64,000 nt of DNA from Bog-159 sp963843255 (GTDB taxonomy: Bacteria > Acidobacteriota > Terriglobia > Bryobacterales > Bryobacteraceae), in NCBI GenBank assembly GCA_963843255.1, contig CAWJJQ010000001.1, forward strand, positions 248,001 through 312,000, given 5' to 3'. Positions within the stretch are counted from its first letter, which is position 1; every line of letters begins with the position of its first letter. The notes beneath the pieces were generated by a model. That model had not been told where the DNA came from and made no database searches. It was given only the letters and a program-made list of their open reading frames with translations. Positions 25,018-33,874 of the stretch are shown one piece after another. A program made the translations under genes and the position numbers.

Positions 25018-26244
25018 ATGCTGGCTGTACGTGACAACTTGTACCTGGCCGCGGACGCCATCCGCGCACACAAACTCCGCGCTTCGCTCACCATGCTCGG
25101 CCTCACCATGGGGGTGGCAACGCTCATCGCGGTCATGACCCTGGTTCAAGGCGCGAACAATTACGTGGAAAAAAAGATCGCAAACCTGGGAACCAACGTC
25201 TTCCGTATCTCGCGGCTGCCGTTCGCCATCACGGATTTTTCGGTGGTGGTGAAAGCGCAACGCAACAAGAACATCCTGCCGGAGGACCTGGATGCCGTGT
25301 CTGCGGCGTGTGCGCATTGCCAGTACGTGGGCGCCTCCGTCACCACGCCGCTGGGCGTGCGCTACAAGGACCGCGATCTGGAGGATGCTACCCTCATCGG
25401 GCAAACCGCGAACATGGCTGATATCGACACGCGCACCCTGGCGTTGGGCCGCTATTTTACGGACCTTGAGGATCGCCATGCCGCATCGGTGTGCATTATC
25501 GGCGATCACCTGGTGAAGGAATTCTTCCCCGGCGTGGATCCCATCGGCCATGTGGTTCGCGCGGGCGGCCAGGAGTTTACGGTGATCGGAACATTCGAGT
25601 CGATCGGTTCGGTCCTGGGGCAGGACCAGGACACTTTCATCATCATTCCGCTTCGCACTTATCTTCGGTTCCGGGGCGCGCGGAACAGTCTGACGCTTGA
25701 GATCAAGGCCGCCGGCGGCCAGCAGATCTTCCAGCAGGCGCAGGATGACGTCCGGGTCCTGCTGCGCGCCCGCCGCCATATTACGCAAGGCCGCGACGAA
25801 GACTTCTTCATCGGGACGGCCGAAAGTTACATCTCACTGTGGCAAAGCATCAGCTCTGCGTTCTTTGCGGTATTTGTGATGGTCAGTTCGATCTCCGCTG
25901 TAGTCGGCGGCATCGTAATTATGAACGTCATGTTAGTAAGCGTCACCGAGAGGACCAAGGAAATCGGCATACGCCGCGCCATGGGGGCCACGCAAAATGA
26001 TATTCTCAGTCAGTTTCTGACGGAGAGCGTGATGCAGTGCATCGTAGGCGGAATGATCGGCGTATTTATCGGATTCCTGTGCGCGCTGGCCATCCGCAGC
26101 CTGACGTCGCTTCCCGCCGCCGTGCAGACCTGGGTGGCCGTCCTGGGGGTGGTGCTGAGTTCTATTATCGGATTGTTTTTCGGTATCTATCCCGCCATGA
26201 AGGCCGCCAAGTTGGACCCGGTGGCCGCGCTACGGACCGAGTAA
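25018..26244 (+). CDS. ABC transporter permease, MacB/FtsX family (first of pair)
   Basis: 408 residues. An N-terminal helix (RASLTMLGLTMGVATLIAVM, about 21-40) leads into a large periplasmic MacB_PCD-type domain, then three FtsX helices (FFAVFVMVSSISAVVGGIVI, SVMQCIVGGMIGVFIGFLC, VAVLGVVLSSIIGLFFGIYP). The cytoplasmic coupling sequence VTERTKEIGIRRAMGATQ contacts an ABC ATPase in relatives. Such permeases export peptides, lipoproteins or antibiotics, or act as mechanotransducers. No ATPase gene lies beside it. It begins five bases after tyrS, and a second paralogue follows. Confidence 0.86.
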   Translation: MLAVRDNLYLAADAIRAHKLRASLTMLGLTMGVATLIAVMTLVQGANNYVEKKIANLGTNVFRISRLPFAITDFSVVVKAQRNKNILPEDLDAVSAACAHCQYVGASVTTPLGVRYKDRDLEDATLIGQTANMADIDTRTLALGRYFTDLEDRHAASVCIIGDHLVKEFFPGVDPIGHVVRAGGQEFTVIGTFESIGSVLGQDQDTFIIIPLRTYLRFRGARNSLTLEIKAAGGQQIFQQAQDDVRVLLRARRHITQGRDEDFFIGTAESYISLWQSISSAFFAVFVMVSSISAVVGGIVIMNVMLVSVTERTKEIGIRRAMGATQNDILSQFLTESVMQCIVGGMIGVFIGFLCALAIRSLTSLPAAVQTWVAVLGVVLSSIIGLFFGIYPAMKAAKLDPVAALRTE

Positions 26245-26248
26245 AATA

Positions 26249-26346
26249 GGCCACGGATGGACACAGATGGACACAGATGAAAATCGCAAGAATTAGGCGC
26301 GTCATAAGTCCGTCCTATCCGTGTGCATCCGTGTCCATCCGTGGCC
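26249..26346. repeat. Inverted repeat (two 30-bp arms) between the permease genes
   Basis: Arm 26249-26278 begins GGCCACGGATGGACACAGAT, and arm 26317-26346 is its reverse complement with 27 of 30 matches. About 38 bases lie between them. The arms contain repeats of the ACGGATGNACACGGAT type seen in many environmental bacteria as dispersed sequence. On RNA they would form a large hairpin reaching to four bases before the next start codon (26351). No open frame lies inside. Confidence 0.85.
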
Positions 26347-26350
26347 CCAA

Positions 26351-27610
26351 ATGACCCGTTCCGAAGTCAGGGAAAACCTGCTGGTAGCTCTGGACACCCT
26401 CCGGTCCCGTAAAGTCCGGTCGGCGCTGACCATCCTCGGCATTGTGATCGGGGTCACTTCGGTGATATCAGTGGCGGCCATCATCGACGGACTGAACGGC
26501 TATATCCAGCGCCGCATCCGCAGCTTCGGCTCGCAGTCTCTCTTCGTCACGCGCATTCCTCCGGGTTACAACGGACTGTCGCGGCTGCCGGAGAATATTC
26601 GCATCCGCAAATACCTGCAATTCGATGACGCCCAATACCTGAAGGACACGGTCCCCGAACTAGCCTTCGCCACGGCGTTTGCCAACCGCATGAACTTCGG
26701 CGAGGTGGCCGACCAGATCCGCTACGGCGATCAGCATGTCGAGCGCATGTTCGTGCGCGGCGTGGAGCCCGATTACACCAGCGCGCTGCCCCTGTTCAGC
26801 GTGGGCGAAGGGCGGTTTATTTCCCAGTTCGACCTGGAACATTCGCGCGACGTGATCGTCATCGGCATGGCCATCGCCGATGCGCTGTTTCCGCACCTGG
26901 ACCCGATCGGGAAACTGGTGAGGCTCAACGGCCGGCTCTACGAGGTGGTCGGTGTCTTTCAAAAGGACCCCGGCCTGTTTGGCGGCTTTGGCGTGGATCA
27001 GTTCGCTTGCATCCCACTGACCAATTTTCACAAGAACTATCCGGAAATCCGGGAGGTGTTCCTGATGGGATCGGTGCGCGACGATGCCGATATGGGCCGC
27101 GCACGCGATAACATCATCCAGTCCATGCGCCGCCGCCGGCGCGTGCCACATAATGCCGAGAACGATTTCGATGTCGCGGACGCCAACTTCTTCCTGGACC
27201 TCTGGAACCAGCTCACCGGCGCCATGGTGCTGCTGACTGGCGTCATCAGTTCCATCGGTCTGCTGGTGGGCGGCATCGGCGTAATGAACATCATGCTGAT
27301 CTCGGTCACCGAGCGCACCCAGGAGATCGGCATCCGCAAAGCCATCGGCGCGCGGCGGGCGGACATCCGCGTGCAGTTCCTGCTGGAAGCGGTCACGCTT
27401 TCGGGCATCGGAGGGGCGCTTGGCATCTTGTGCGGAGCCGCCATTACCTTCACTATTCGCGCCCTGCTGCCCTCCATCCCGGCCACCCTCTCCGTGCTGT
27501 GGATCACCTTGGGCGTGCTCATTTCGGTCGGTGTGGGCCTGTTTTTCGGGTTCTATCCGGCCAATCGTGCAGCCAATCTGGACCCCATTGTTTGCTTACG
27601 GTATGAGTAG
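26351..27610 (+). CDS. ABC transporter permease, MacB/FtsX family (second of pair)
   Basis: 419 residues, paralogous to the upstream permease (both have an N-terminal RKVRSALTILGIVIGVTSV-type helix and TERTQEIGIRKAIGAR). Periplasmic domain about 45-285; FtsX helices follow (LTGVISSIGLLVGGIGVMNI, SGIGGALGILCGAAITFTI, WITLGVLISVGVGLFFGFYP). ATG 26351 is used because the family's usual N-terminus TRSEVRENLLVALDTLRSR begins here; the longer in-frame stretch upstream is inside the inverted repeat. With the first permease it could make a heterodimeric exporter; the ATPase must be supplied from elsewhere. Confidence 0.87.
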   Translation: MTRSEVRENLLVALDTLRSRKVRSALTILGIVIGVTSVISVAAIIDGLNGYIQRRIRSFGSQSLFVTRIPPGYNGLSRLPENIRIRKYLQFDDAQYLKDTVPELAFATAFANRMNFGEVADQIRYGDQHVERMFVRGVEPDYTSALPLFSVGEGRFISQFDLEHSRDVIVIGMAIADALFPHLDPIGKLVRLNGRLYEVVGVFQKDPGLFGGFGVDQFACIPLTNFHKNYPEIREVFLMGSVRDDADMGRARDNIIQSMRRRRRVPHNAENDFDVADANFFLDLWNQLTGAMVLLTGVISSIGLLVGGIGVMNIMLISVTERTQEIGIRKAIGARRADIRVQFLLEAVTLSGIGGALGILCGAAITFTIRALLPSIPATLSVLWITLGVLISVGVGLFFGFYPANRAANLDPIVCLRYE

Positions 27611-27660
27611 GCTTTTACGGTTCCGCGCGCACCGCCGGTGATATCATATTGGTTGTGAGC

Positions 27661-29253
27661 ATGCTCCGGCCATCGCTGCAACTTAAGGTTGCGCAGAAGC
27701 AGATCCTGACCCCCGGCCTGGTCCAAATGGTGACCGTGCTCCAGCTAAACCGGCTGGAACTAAAGGAGATGATCACTCAGGAGATCGTCAAGAACCCGGT
27801 CCTCGAAGAATCTACCGAGGAGGGCGGCGAAGAAATCACTCCGGAAGAGTTGCTTCCCTTGCTGGAGCCCGAGCGGGTTACCGATCCATCCGACCAGCAG
27901 ATTCTGGAAGCTGTTTTGGGCGACGCCGTACATACCAACGGAATCGCGGGCGAAGCCGCTGCCGAAGTATTCTCTGAGCCTTTTCAGGAGATCCCCGAAG
28001 CCACCACCACAACTGTCGCGGAAGCCGCCGCGACAGAAGTCGTGGAGCCGGCCGCGGCAACCGATCCCTTCGATGAAATCGATTTCGGATCCTTCTTCGA
28101 CGACTACCTGGATCCCGGATACAAAAGTCCTGCCTCGGAATCGGTTGAGAAACCCTCGTTCGAAACTTTCCTGTCGGCTCCCGTAACACTGGCCGATCAT
28201 CTGCACTCCCAATTGAGCGTCAGCGTGCTGGCGGAGAACATCCGGGACGCCGCCGAATCGATTATCGGAAACCTGGATGAGGACGGTTATCTCTCGGCTT
28301 CGCTCGAAGAGATCGCCGCCATGGGCGACCATAACCTGGAAGAGATCGACGCGGCCCTGAAGGTGGTGCAGTCGCTCGACCCCGCGGGCGTGGGCGCGCG
28401 CAACGTGCGCGAATGCCTGCTGCTCGAAATCGAAAGCATGAACGGCCATGGCGGCGTGGCCTGGCAGATCGTATCCGATCACCTCCGCTTGCTTGAAATG
28501 CGCCAGTATCGCGAGTTGGCCAAGATCCTGGCGCGTCCGATGGACCATATCGAGACCGCCGTGAAGGCCATCCGGCGGCTCAACCCACGGCCCGGCCTGC
28601 GCTATTCCGGAGCGGGAGCGCGCACCGTCGAGCCGGATGTTCACTTCATCAAGGATGGCGAGGACTACATCATCCAGATGAACGACGAGGATGTGCCGCA
28701 GCTCCGGTTGAACGCGCAATACCGCCGCATGCTCGACCGCGACAACGGAGCTACCAAAGAAGTACGCGACTACGTGCGCGAGCGCTACACGTCGGCCATC
28801 CAGTTGATGAAGAATATCGAGCAGCGAAAGCAGACCATCCTTAAGGTCTGCCAGGCTATTGTGCGGCGCCAAACCGAGTTCCTGGCGGACGGCCTCGACT
28901 CCCTCAAGCCCATGATGATCAAAGAGGTGGCCGAGGAAGTAGGCGTGCATCCATCCACCGTGAGCCGCGCGGTCGCGGGCAAGTACGTGCACACGCCGCA
29001 AGGAGTTTTTGAGCTCCGGTATTTCTTCTCCGAAGCCGTGCAGGGCCCCCTGGGTGGGAACACGCCCCTGCTGCTGCTGAAGCGCAAGGTGAAAAAGATG
29101 ATCGCGGAAGAGGACAGCGCGCATCCGCTGACGGACGAGCAGATCACCACCGCGCTGCAGCAGGAGGGTATCAATGTGACTCGGCGGACGGTGGCTAAAT
29201 ATCGTGAGGATATGAAGATTCCATCTACGCACCAAAGACGGGTTCGCCCCTGA
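27661..29253 (+). CDS. rpoN: RNA polymerase sigma-54 factor
   Basis: Sigma-54 directs transcription from -24/-12 promoters and needs enhancer-binding ATPases to open DNA. 530 residues. Region I starts MLRPSLQLKVAQKQILTPGL (LQLKV motif) and is rich in Gln and Leu. Region II is acidic (EEGGEEITPEELLPLLEPE). The core-binding domain and HTH follow, and the C-terminus carries the RpoN box RRTVAKYREDMKIPS. ATG 27661 is used; a TTG and a GTG lie just upstream. It heads a block with hpf and rapZ in the same orientation, an arrangement common across many bacteria. Confidence 0.95.
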   Translation: MLRPSLQLKVAQKQILTPGLVQMVTVLQLNRLELKEMITQEIVKNPVLEESTEEGGEEITPEELLPLLEPERVTDPSDQQILEAVLGDAVHTNGIAGEAAAEVFSEPFQEIPEATTTTVAEAAATEVVEPAAATDPFDEIDFGSFFDDYLDPGYKSPASESVEKPSFETFLSAPVTLADHLHSQLSVSVLAENIRDAAESIIGNLDEDGYLSASLEEIAAMGDHNLEEIDAALKVVQSLDPAGVGARNVRECLLLEIESMNGHGGVAWQIVSDHLRLLEMRQYRELAKILARPMDHIETAVKAIRRLNPRPGLRYSGAGARTVEPDVHFIKDGEDYIIQMNDEDVPQLRLNAQYRRMLDRDNGATKEVRDYVRERYTSAIQLMKNIEQRKQTILKVCQAIVRRQTEFLADGLDSLKPMMIKEVAEEVGVHPSTVSRAVAGKYVHTPQGVFELRYFFSEAVQGPLGGNTPLLLLKRKVKKMIAEEDSAHPLTDEQITTALQQEGINVTRRTVAKYREDMKIPSTHQRRVRP

Positions 29254-29331
29254 CATGGGGAGGCGGGTTTCCGCCCGCGCCGGACGCCGGTCCGGCTCTT
29301 CGATCATGGAGCGGTCTTACGGAAGGGACGC

Positions 29332-29868
29332 ATGAAGATCACATATACAGGCAGGCAGGTGGAACTGGCTCCGGCGCAACTCAAGAAAATTGAAGCGCAG
29401 TTTGCCAAGGTGGGCAAACTCCTGGATGGACGGGAGCCGAAAGAAGCGCACGTGATCTTGTCTCTGGAACGGCATCTGCACCAAGCCGAGATCACGGTGA
29501 ATTACTATAACCACCCGTTGGTGGGCATTGGTTCCAACGTGGATCTGTTCAACGCGATTCATTCGGCCCTGGAAAAACTGGAAAAGCAGGCTATAAAAGT
29601 GCGTGCCAAGTGGCGCGATACCAAGCGCACGCCGCGTAAGGAAGAAGCCGCCGAAGCTCCCGAGCCGGCCGCCGAGCCGGAGCCCGAAGCCGGACACCGC
29701 ATCTTCCATATCAACCATCACGAACGCCGCAAGCCGATGACCCTGGACGAGGCGCTGATGGAGATGGAGAAGGGCGGCGCGTACATGGTGTACAGGGATG
29801 CGCAAACCAGCCGGGTGGCGGTCCTGGTGCGCCGCCAGGATGGCAATTTCGATCTGATCGAGGCGTAA
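29332..29868 (+). CDS. hpf: Ribosome hibernation promoting factor (long form)
   Basis: 178 residues. The N-terminal HPF/RaiA domain (KITYTGRQVELAPAQLKKIE, HVILSLERHLHQAEITVNYY) sits in the 30S mRNA/tRNA channel and silences ribosomes in stationary phase. A variable linker rich in Ala, Pro and Glu (EEAAEAPEPAAEPEPEAG) leads to the C-terminal dimerisation domain HHERRKPMTLDEALMEME and GAYMVYRDAQTSRVAVLVRR, which makes 100S dimers. Its place between rpoN and rapZ is the conserved order. Confidence 0.94.
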   Translation: MKITYTGRQVELAPAQLKKIEAQFAKVGKLLDGREPKEAHVILSLERHLHQAEITVNYYNHPLVGIGSNVDLFNAIHSALEKLEKQAIKVRAKWRDTKRTPRKEEAAEAPEPAAEPEPEAGHRIFHINHHERRKPMTLDEALMEMEKGGAYMVYRDAQTSRVAVLVRRQDGNFDLIEA

Positions 29869-29879
29869 CGCAGGGGCGG

Positions 29880-30785
29880 ATGGCGAAGGATAGCGATCCG
29901 GGTAAACGCCACCGCGCCACGGACCGGGCCGCCGAACTGGTGATCATTACCGGGCTGAGCGGTTCCGGGAAGGGTTCGGTTCTCAGGGCGCTCGAAGACC
30001 TGGGTTACTATTCCGTCGATAACCTGCCTGTCGATCTGATTCCGAAATTCGCCGAACTGACCCTGGATTCCGCCAGCATTCGCGCTGCCGCGCTGGTGGT
30101 GGACGTGCGTGAAGGGGAAGGACTCAAGCGGTTTCCCGGCATTTACGTCCGCATCCGCAATCGGGTGAATACCAAGCTGGTGTTTCTGGAGGCCGATGAC
30201 ACTGCCATCATGCGCCGCTTCAGTGAGACCCGCCGGCCGCATCCTCTGGGCACCGATAACTCGATCGCCAAGAGCATCAAGTCCGAGCGGCGCCAGTTGG
30301 CCTCGATACGCGCGATGGCCGACCTGATCATCAACACCTCGAAGTTCACGGTGCACGAACTGCGCGACTTCATTCGCGAGAGCTTCCGCGGCGAGCGCGA
30401 TGAGGCCAAGATCATGGTGTATGTCACCAGCTTCGGCTACCGCCATGGCGTTCCCCCTGACAGCGACCTGGTCTTCGATGTGCGCTTTCTGCCGAATCCG
30501 AATTACATTCCGCGTTTCAAGAAGCTGACCGGACGGCACCCCGCCGTGGCCAAATATATCCGGTCGTTTCCGCAAACTGTGGAGTTCATCGACCGCATTT
30601 CGGATCTGTTGATTTACCTGATGCCGCACTACATTCGCGAAGGCAAGAGCTATCTTACGATCGCTTTCGGCTGCACCGGCGGCCATCATCGCTCGGTGAT
30701 GATCGCCGACGCCATTCGCAAGCGTCTGGCGGAAGCGGGCTTCCGGGTGAAGGCCACGCACCGGGACGTCGCCAAGGCCGTGTAG
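29880..30785 (+). CDS. rapZ: RNase adapter protein RapZ / nucleotide-binding YvcJ family
   Basis: 301 residues with a P-loop near the N-terminus (LVIITGLSGSGKGSVLRALE, about 20-39) and further signature segments DNLPVDLIPKFAEL, RPHPLG, SFGYRHGVPPDSDLVFDVRF and the C-terminal FGCTGGHHRSVMIAD. In Enterobacteria RapZ guides RNase E to sRNAs in amino-sugar control. In Gram-positives the same family hydrolyses nucleotides. ATG 29880 follows the hpf stop by eleven bases and carries a basic, low-complexity leader of about 17 residues. Probably co-transcribed with rpoN and hpf. Confidence 0.93.
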   Translation: MAKDSDPGKRHRATDRAAELVIITGLSGSGKGSVLRALEDLGYYSVDNLPVDLIPKFAELTLDSASIRAAALVVDVREGEGLKRFPGIYVRIRNRVNTKLVFLEADDTAIMRRFSETRRPHPLGTDNSIAKSIKSERRQLASIRAMADLIINTSKFTVHELRDFIRESFRGERDEAKIMVYVTSFGYRHGVPPDSDLVFDVRFLPNPNYIPRFKKLTGRHPAVAKYIRSFPQTVEFIDRISDLLIYLMPHYIREGKSYLTIAFGCTGGHHRSVMIADAIRKRLAEAGFRVKATHRDVAKAV

Positions 30786-30860
30786 GAAGCCGGCTGTCAT
30801 GCCACAAGCGGACGGGGCGCCGTGCAGGTGGCGGGACCCGTCACTCGACCAATGGGCTAG

Positions 30861-32135
30861 CTAGGCGAACTTGTACTCGCCCGGCACGGGCAGCGGCGGC
30901 ACATCCAGCTTCATGTCGTAGTCGAACGACTTAGGTTGCAGGTCGAGCGGCGACGCCATCATCTGCTCCCAGGTAATCTCCTGCCCGGAATAAGCCGATT
31001 CGCGCGCCATGATACAGGTCATGGTGCTCTCCGCCACCGCCATCCCGTCGTTAATGTAGGGGCCCTGGCCGCGAATGCTGTTCACCAGCGCGATGTGCTC
31101 CTCGACATAGGGATCCTCGCCCTTCGCCCCCATGTCTTTGCAGTTGGTGCGCCCGCGCGAGCCGATGATCAGCTCCGAGACATCCGTATAAGCCGGCTTG
31201 CGGTACTGCCGGCAATGGCTCGACATGTGTACGCCATTGGCAAATGTGAAATCCGCGTCGATGTGATCGAAGATGTTGCCGTAGATCTCAGTGCGGGGCC
31301 GCCACGCCGCGCCGCCCGATGCGAACACCTTCTCCGGATGCGTGCCCATGAACCAGTTGATGACATCGATATTGTGCAGGTGCTGTTCGACTATCTGGTC
31401 GCCGCAGATCCACACGAACGAATACCAGGCGCGATGCTGGAACACCATGTCGGACCAGTTGGGATTGCGCTCCTTTTGCTGGATGACGGGCGTCCCCACC
31501 CAATACCCATAAGTCGCCAGGACGTCGCCAATGGCCCCGTCGCGCACTTTCTGCCAGGTCTCCATGTAAGCGCGCTGGTGGCGCCGCTGCGCGCCGGACA
31601 TCACGGTGAGCTTGAGCTCCCTGGCTTTTTTCGACGCCTCCATCACCTTGCGCACGCCCACCGGATCGGTGCCGAACGGTTTCTCCGCGAAGATGTGCTT
31701 TTTGGCTTCCACAGCCGCCACAAAATGCTCCGGCCGGTAACCGGGCGGAGTGGCCAGCAGCACCACGTCGATATCGGACGCCAGGACTTTCTTGTAGGCG
31801 TCGAAGCCCACGAAGTGATGGTCCGGATCGACCTTGACCTTGTCCGCGACTCCGGAGTATTTCGAGTCGCGGATGTCGCCGAGGGATTTCTCCAGATGGT
31901 CCTCGAAGATGTCGCCCATAGCTACCAGTTCCACGTTCTCGTTGCCGTGGAGAAACTGCTGGGTGGCTTCCGTCCCGCGTCCGCCGCAGCCGACCAGTCC
32001 GGCCCGCAATCTTTCGTTGCCCGCGCCACGTACCAGCTCCGGACGGATGATGGTGAACGCCGCGGCTCCCGCGCTTAACGCGCCGGAGCTTGTCAGAAAC
32101 GACCTTCTGGATATATCGCTCGAATTCTTTTCCAT
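30861..32135 (-). CDS. Tat-exported Gfo/Idh/MocA-family oxidoreductase
   Basis: 424 residues. A clear Tat leader SRRSFLTSSGALSAGAAAF occupies the first 30 residues. The Rossmann motif is RAGLVGCGGRGTEATQQFL and the family motif is EKPFGTDPVG (EKP). Late segments include GDQIVEQHLHNIDVINWFMG. The protein is longer than the 13097 paralogue and lacks sequence similarity to it beyond the family core. Substrate not predictable. It ends about 75 bases from the convergent rapZ gene and is followed upstream, on the same strand, by the HExxH protein gene. Confidence 0.87.
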   Translation of the reverse strand: MEKNSSDISRRSFLTSSGALSAGAAAFTIIRPELVRGAGNERLRAGLVGCGGRGTEATQQFLHGNENVELVAMGDIFEDHLEKSLGDIRDSKYSGVADKVKVDPDHHFVGFDAYKKVLASDIDVVLLATPPGYRPEHFVAAVEAKKHIFAEKPFGTDPVGVRKVMEASKKARELKLTVMSGAQRRHQRAYMETWQKVRDGAIGDVLATYGYWVGTPVIQQKERNPNWSDMVFQHRAWYSFVWICGDQIVEQHLHNIDVINWFMGTHPEKVFASGGAAWRPRTEIYGNIFDHIDADFTFANGVHMSSHCRQYRKPAYTDVSELIIGSRGRTNCKDMGAKGEDPYVEEHIALVNSIRGQGPYINDGMAVAESTMTCIMARESAYSGQEITWEQMMASPLDLQPKSFDYDMKLDVPPLPVPGEYKFA

Positions 32136-32181
32136 TGCTCGCGCCTCCTATGGGCTTTCAGGTGCGATTGTATCGTAATTA

Positions 32182-32862
32182 CTAACCGAGCGCCGCGCCG
32201 GAGTGCCCTTCGTAGCGCGCCCAGGGCAAGCCGGCGCAGGCGCGGAACTCGGCAACAGGGGCGCCGTGGCGCTGCCGCCAGAGCCAGTAATCGTTGCGCA
32301 GATCGGACCAGAGATTGCCAGCGGCGCTCGGCCGGTGATGCGTGTCGAGCGTGAAGTGATGGGCGTATTCGTGCGGAAGCGTAGTATCGCGGGCATCGTG
32401 CAAGCCCAGGAAAGTCTTGTACGACGGATCGCCGCCCGACCGCCGGCTCATGGGCCGCGGACCTTCCGAACAGCCGCCCGTGCGATCTCTGTCGATGTCG
32501 TAACCCAGGCTGTCAGTTACGAAAAGATTGATCATGGTTGCGGACAGGAACTTGTCGGGGATTTCGGAATATCCCTGCTGCCGCAGCCAGGCGCCGTCGA
32601 GCGTGTGCAAATCAAAGTGGATGCCGCTGACCGCAAACTCGCGGCGGGCCTTCTCCTGGTAGGCTTGGAACGCGGCGATTTCGCGGTCGCTCAATCCGCG
32701 TCCGGAGTGGGCTCCGCGATCGAACATCACCTGCACGGCGACGATGAGGGGCCGCAGCGAACCGGCGCTCGCCACCCGGAAGAGTCCTGCGGAACTGAGG
32801 GCGGCGAATTCTCTCCGGCTCAGGGCGTTCGCCGGAGGCTCCACCTCACCCGCCGATGGCAT
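32182..32862 (-). CDS. Exported putative zinc metalloprotein (HExxH)
   Basis: 226 residues. The N-terminus SRREFAALSSAGLFRVASAG looks Tat-like. The core contains LPHEYAHHFTLDTHHRP: the HEYAH piece fits the HExxH metalloprotease signature, with further histidines near it, and a downstream DYWLWRQRHG. No downstream glutamate ligand can be assigned. The start at 32862 overlaps the end of moaA by 17 bases, so translational coupling is likely even though the functions look unrelated. Family uncertain; peptidase activity is inference from the motif. Confidence 0.65.
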   Translation of the reverse strand: MPSAGEVEPPANALSRREFAALSSAGLFRVASAGSLRPLIVAVQVMFDRGAHSGRGLSDREIAAFQAYQEKARREFAVSGIHFDLHTLDGAWLRQQGYSEIPDKFLSATMINLFVTDSLGYDIDRDRTGGCSEGPRPMSRRSGGDPSYKTFLGLHDARDTTLPHEYAHHFTLDTHHRPSAAGNLWSDLRNDYWLWRQRHGAPVAEFRACAGLPWARYEGHSGAALG

Positions 32863-33844
32863 ACATCGGCCGCGGCGGCGCCACGAACCGGGTACTGTTG
32901 ATCTCGTGTCCTGCCCACTTGCCGGCCACGTTGCGGCGGATCAACGCTACGATCTCTTCATCGGGAGCGCCGCCCCGCAGCAGGCCTTTGACGTCGTCTT
33001 CCTCGATGGCAAACAGGCAATAGCGCAGCTTGCCGTCGGAGGTCAGGCGCAGGCGGTTGCAGTTCAGGCAAAACGGCCGGCTTACGGAAGCGATGAACCC
33101 CACCCTCCCGATGCCGTCGGCGAACCGGTACTCCAGCGCGGGAGCGCGCGGATCGGCATCCGGGATGGCAATGAGCGGCGCGATCTCGCGCGACAGGACC
33201 TCGATGATATCGTCCGCGCGCAGCACTTTCCCGCGGGTCCATAGATCTTGCGCATCCAGCGGCATGAATTCGATGAAGCGGACTTCGAAGCCGTTTTCGC
33301 GCCCGAAACGGGCGAGGGGAACAAGGTCCGGTTCCACCAGGTTCTTCACCGCCACGGCGTTCAGCTTGATGGGTCCGAAGCCCAGCCGCCTGGCTACCTG
33401 GATGCCCTCCAGCACTTTCTCCAGATCGTCGCGGCGCGTGATCTGGCGGAACCGCTCGCGATCGAGGGTGTCCAGGTGCACGTTCAGGCGCCGCAATCCG
33501 GCTTCGTACAAAGGCCCGGCCAGTTCCGCCAGCGCCACGCCATTGGTGGTGAGGGCCAGATCGTGCAGGCCGGGGATGGAGGCCAGACGTTCGATGAGTA
33601 CCGGCAGATCGCGCCGCACCAGCGGCTCGCCACCGGTAACCCGTACTTTATCGATGCCCAGCCCTACCGCGATGCGCACGAAGCGCTCGATTTCTTCGAA
33701 GGAGAGGATCTCGTCGCGCGGCACAAACTTCACGCCCGCCTCCGGCATGCAGTAGAAGCAGCGCACATTGCAGCGATCCGTCACACTGATCCTGAGATTG
33801 GTGTGGACGCGGCCGAACGAATCAGTGAGTGGAGGCGTGAGCAC
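32846..33844 (-). CDS. moaA: GTP 3',8-cyclase (molybdenum cofactor biosynthesis)
   Basis: MoaA, a radical-SAM enzyme, converts GTP to 3',8-cyclo-dihydro-GTP, the first step of molybdopterin synthesis. 332 residues. The N-terminal radical-SAM motif is CNVRCFYC within RISVTDRCNVRCFYCMPEAG. The SAM-binding GGEP follows in VRVTGGEPLVRRDL. The second Fe-S cluster uses the C-terminal cysteines in FCLNCNRLRLTSDG and LRYC. The C-terminus ends GG, as required for activity. No other moa gene lies nearby, and no molybdoenzyme is found in the window apart from the partner subunits near 8649. Confidence 0.95.
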   Translation of the reverse strand: MLTPPLTDSFGRVHTNLRISVTDRCNVRCFYCMPEAGVKFVPRDEILSFEEIERFVRIAVGLGIDKVRVTGGEPLVRRDLPVLIERLASIPGLHDLALTTNGVALAELAGPLYEAGLRRLNVHLDTLDRERFRQITRRDDLEKVLEGIQVARRLGFGPIKLNAVAVKNLVEPDLVPLARFGRENGFEVRFIEFMPLDAQDLWTRGKVLRADDIIEVLSREIAPLIAIPDADPRAPALEYRFADGIGRVGFIASVSRPFCLNCNRLRLTSDGKLRYCLFAIEEDDVKGLLRGGAPDEEIVALIRRNVAGKWAGHEINSTRFVAPPRPMYAIGG

Positions 33845-33874
33845 GCGGGAAGGATCCCCTACTCATCAATCTTA

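Noticed and set aside
29258..29280. GC-rich hairpin between rpoN and hpf
   Set aside because: Short stem (GGCGG/CCGCC) with no T-run and no evidence of function.
27760..29307. Long minus-strand frame opposite rpoN
   Set aside because: It is a shadow of the GC-rich rpoN gene; rpoN motifs are fully conserved and the shadow has no recognisable domain.
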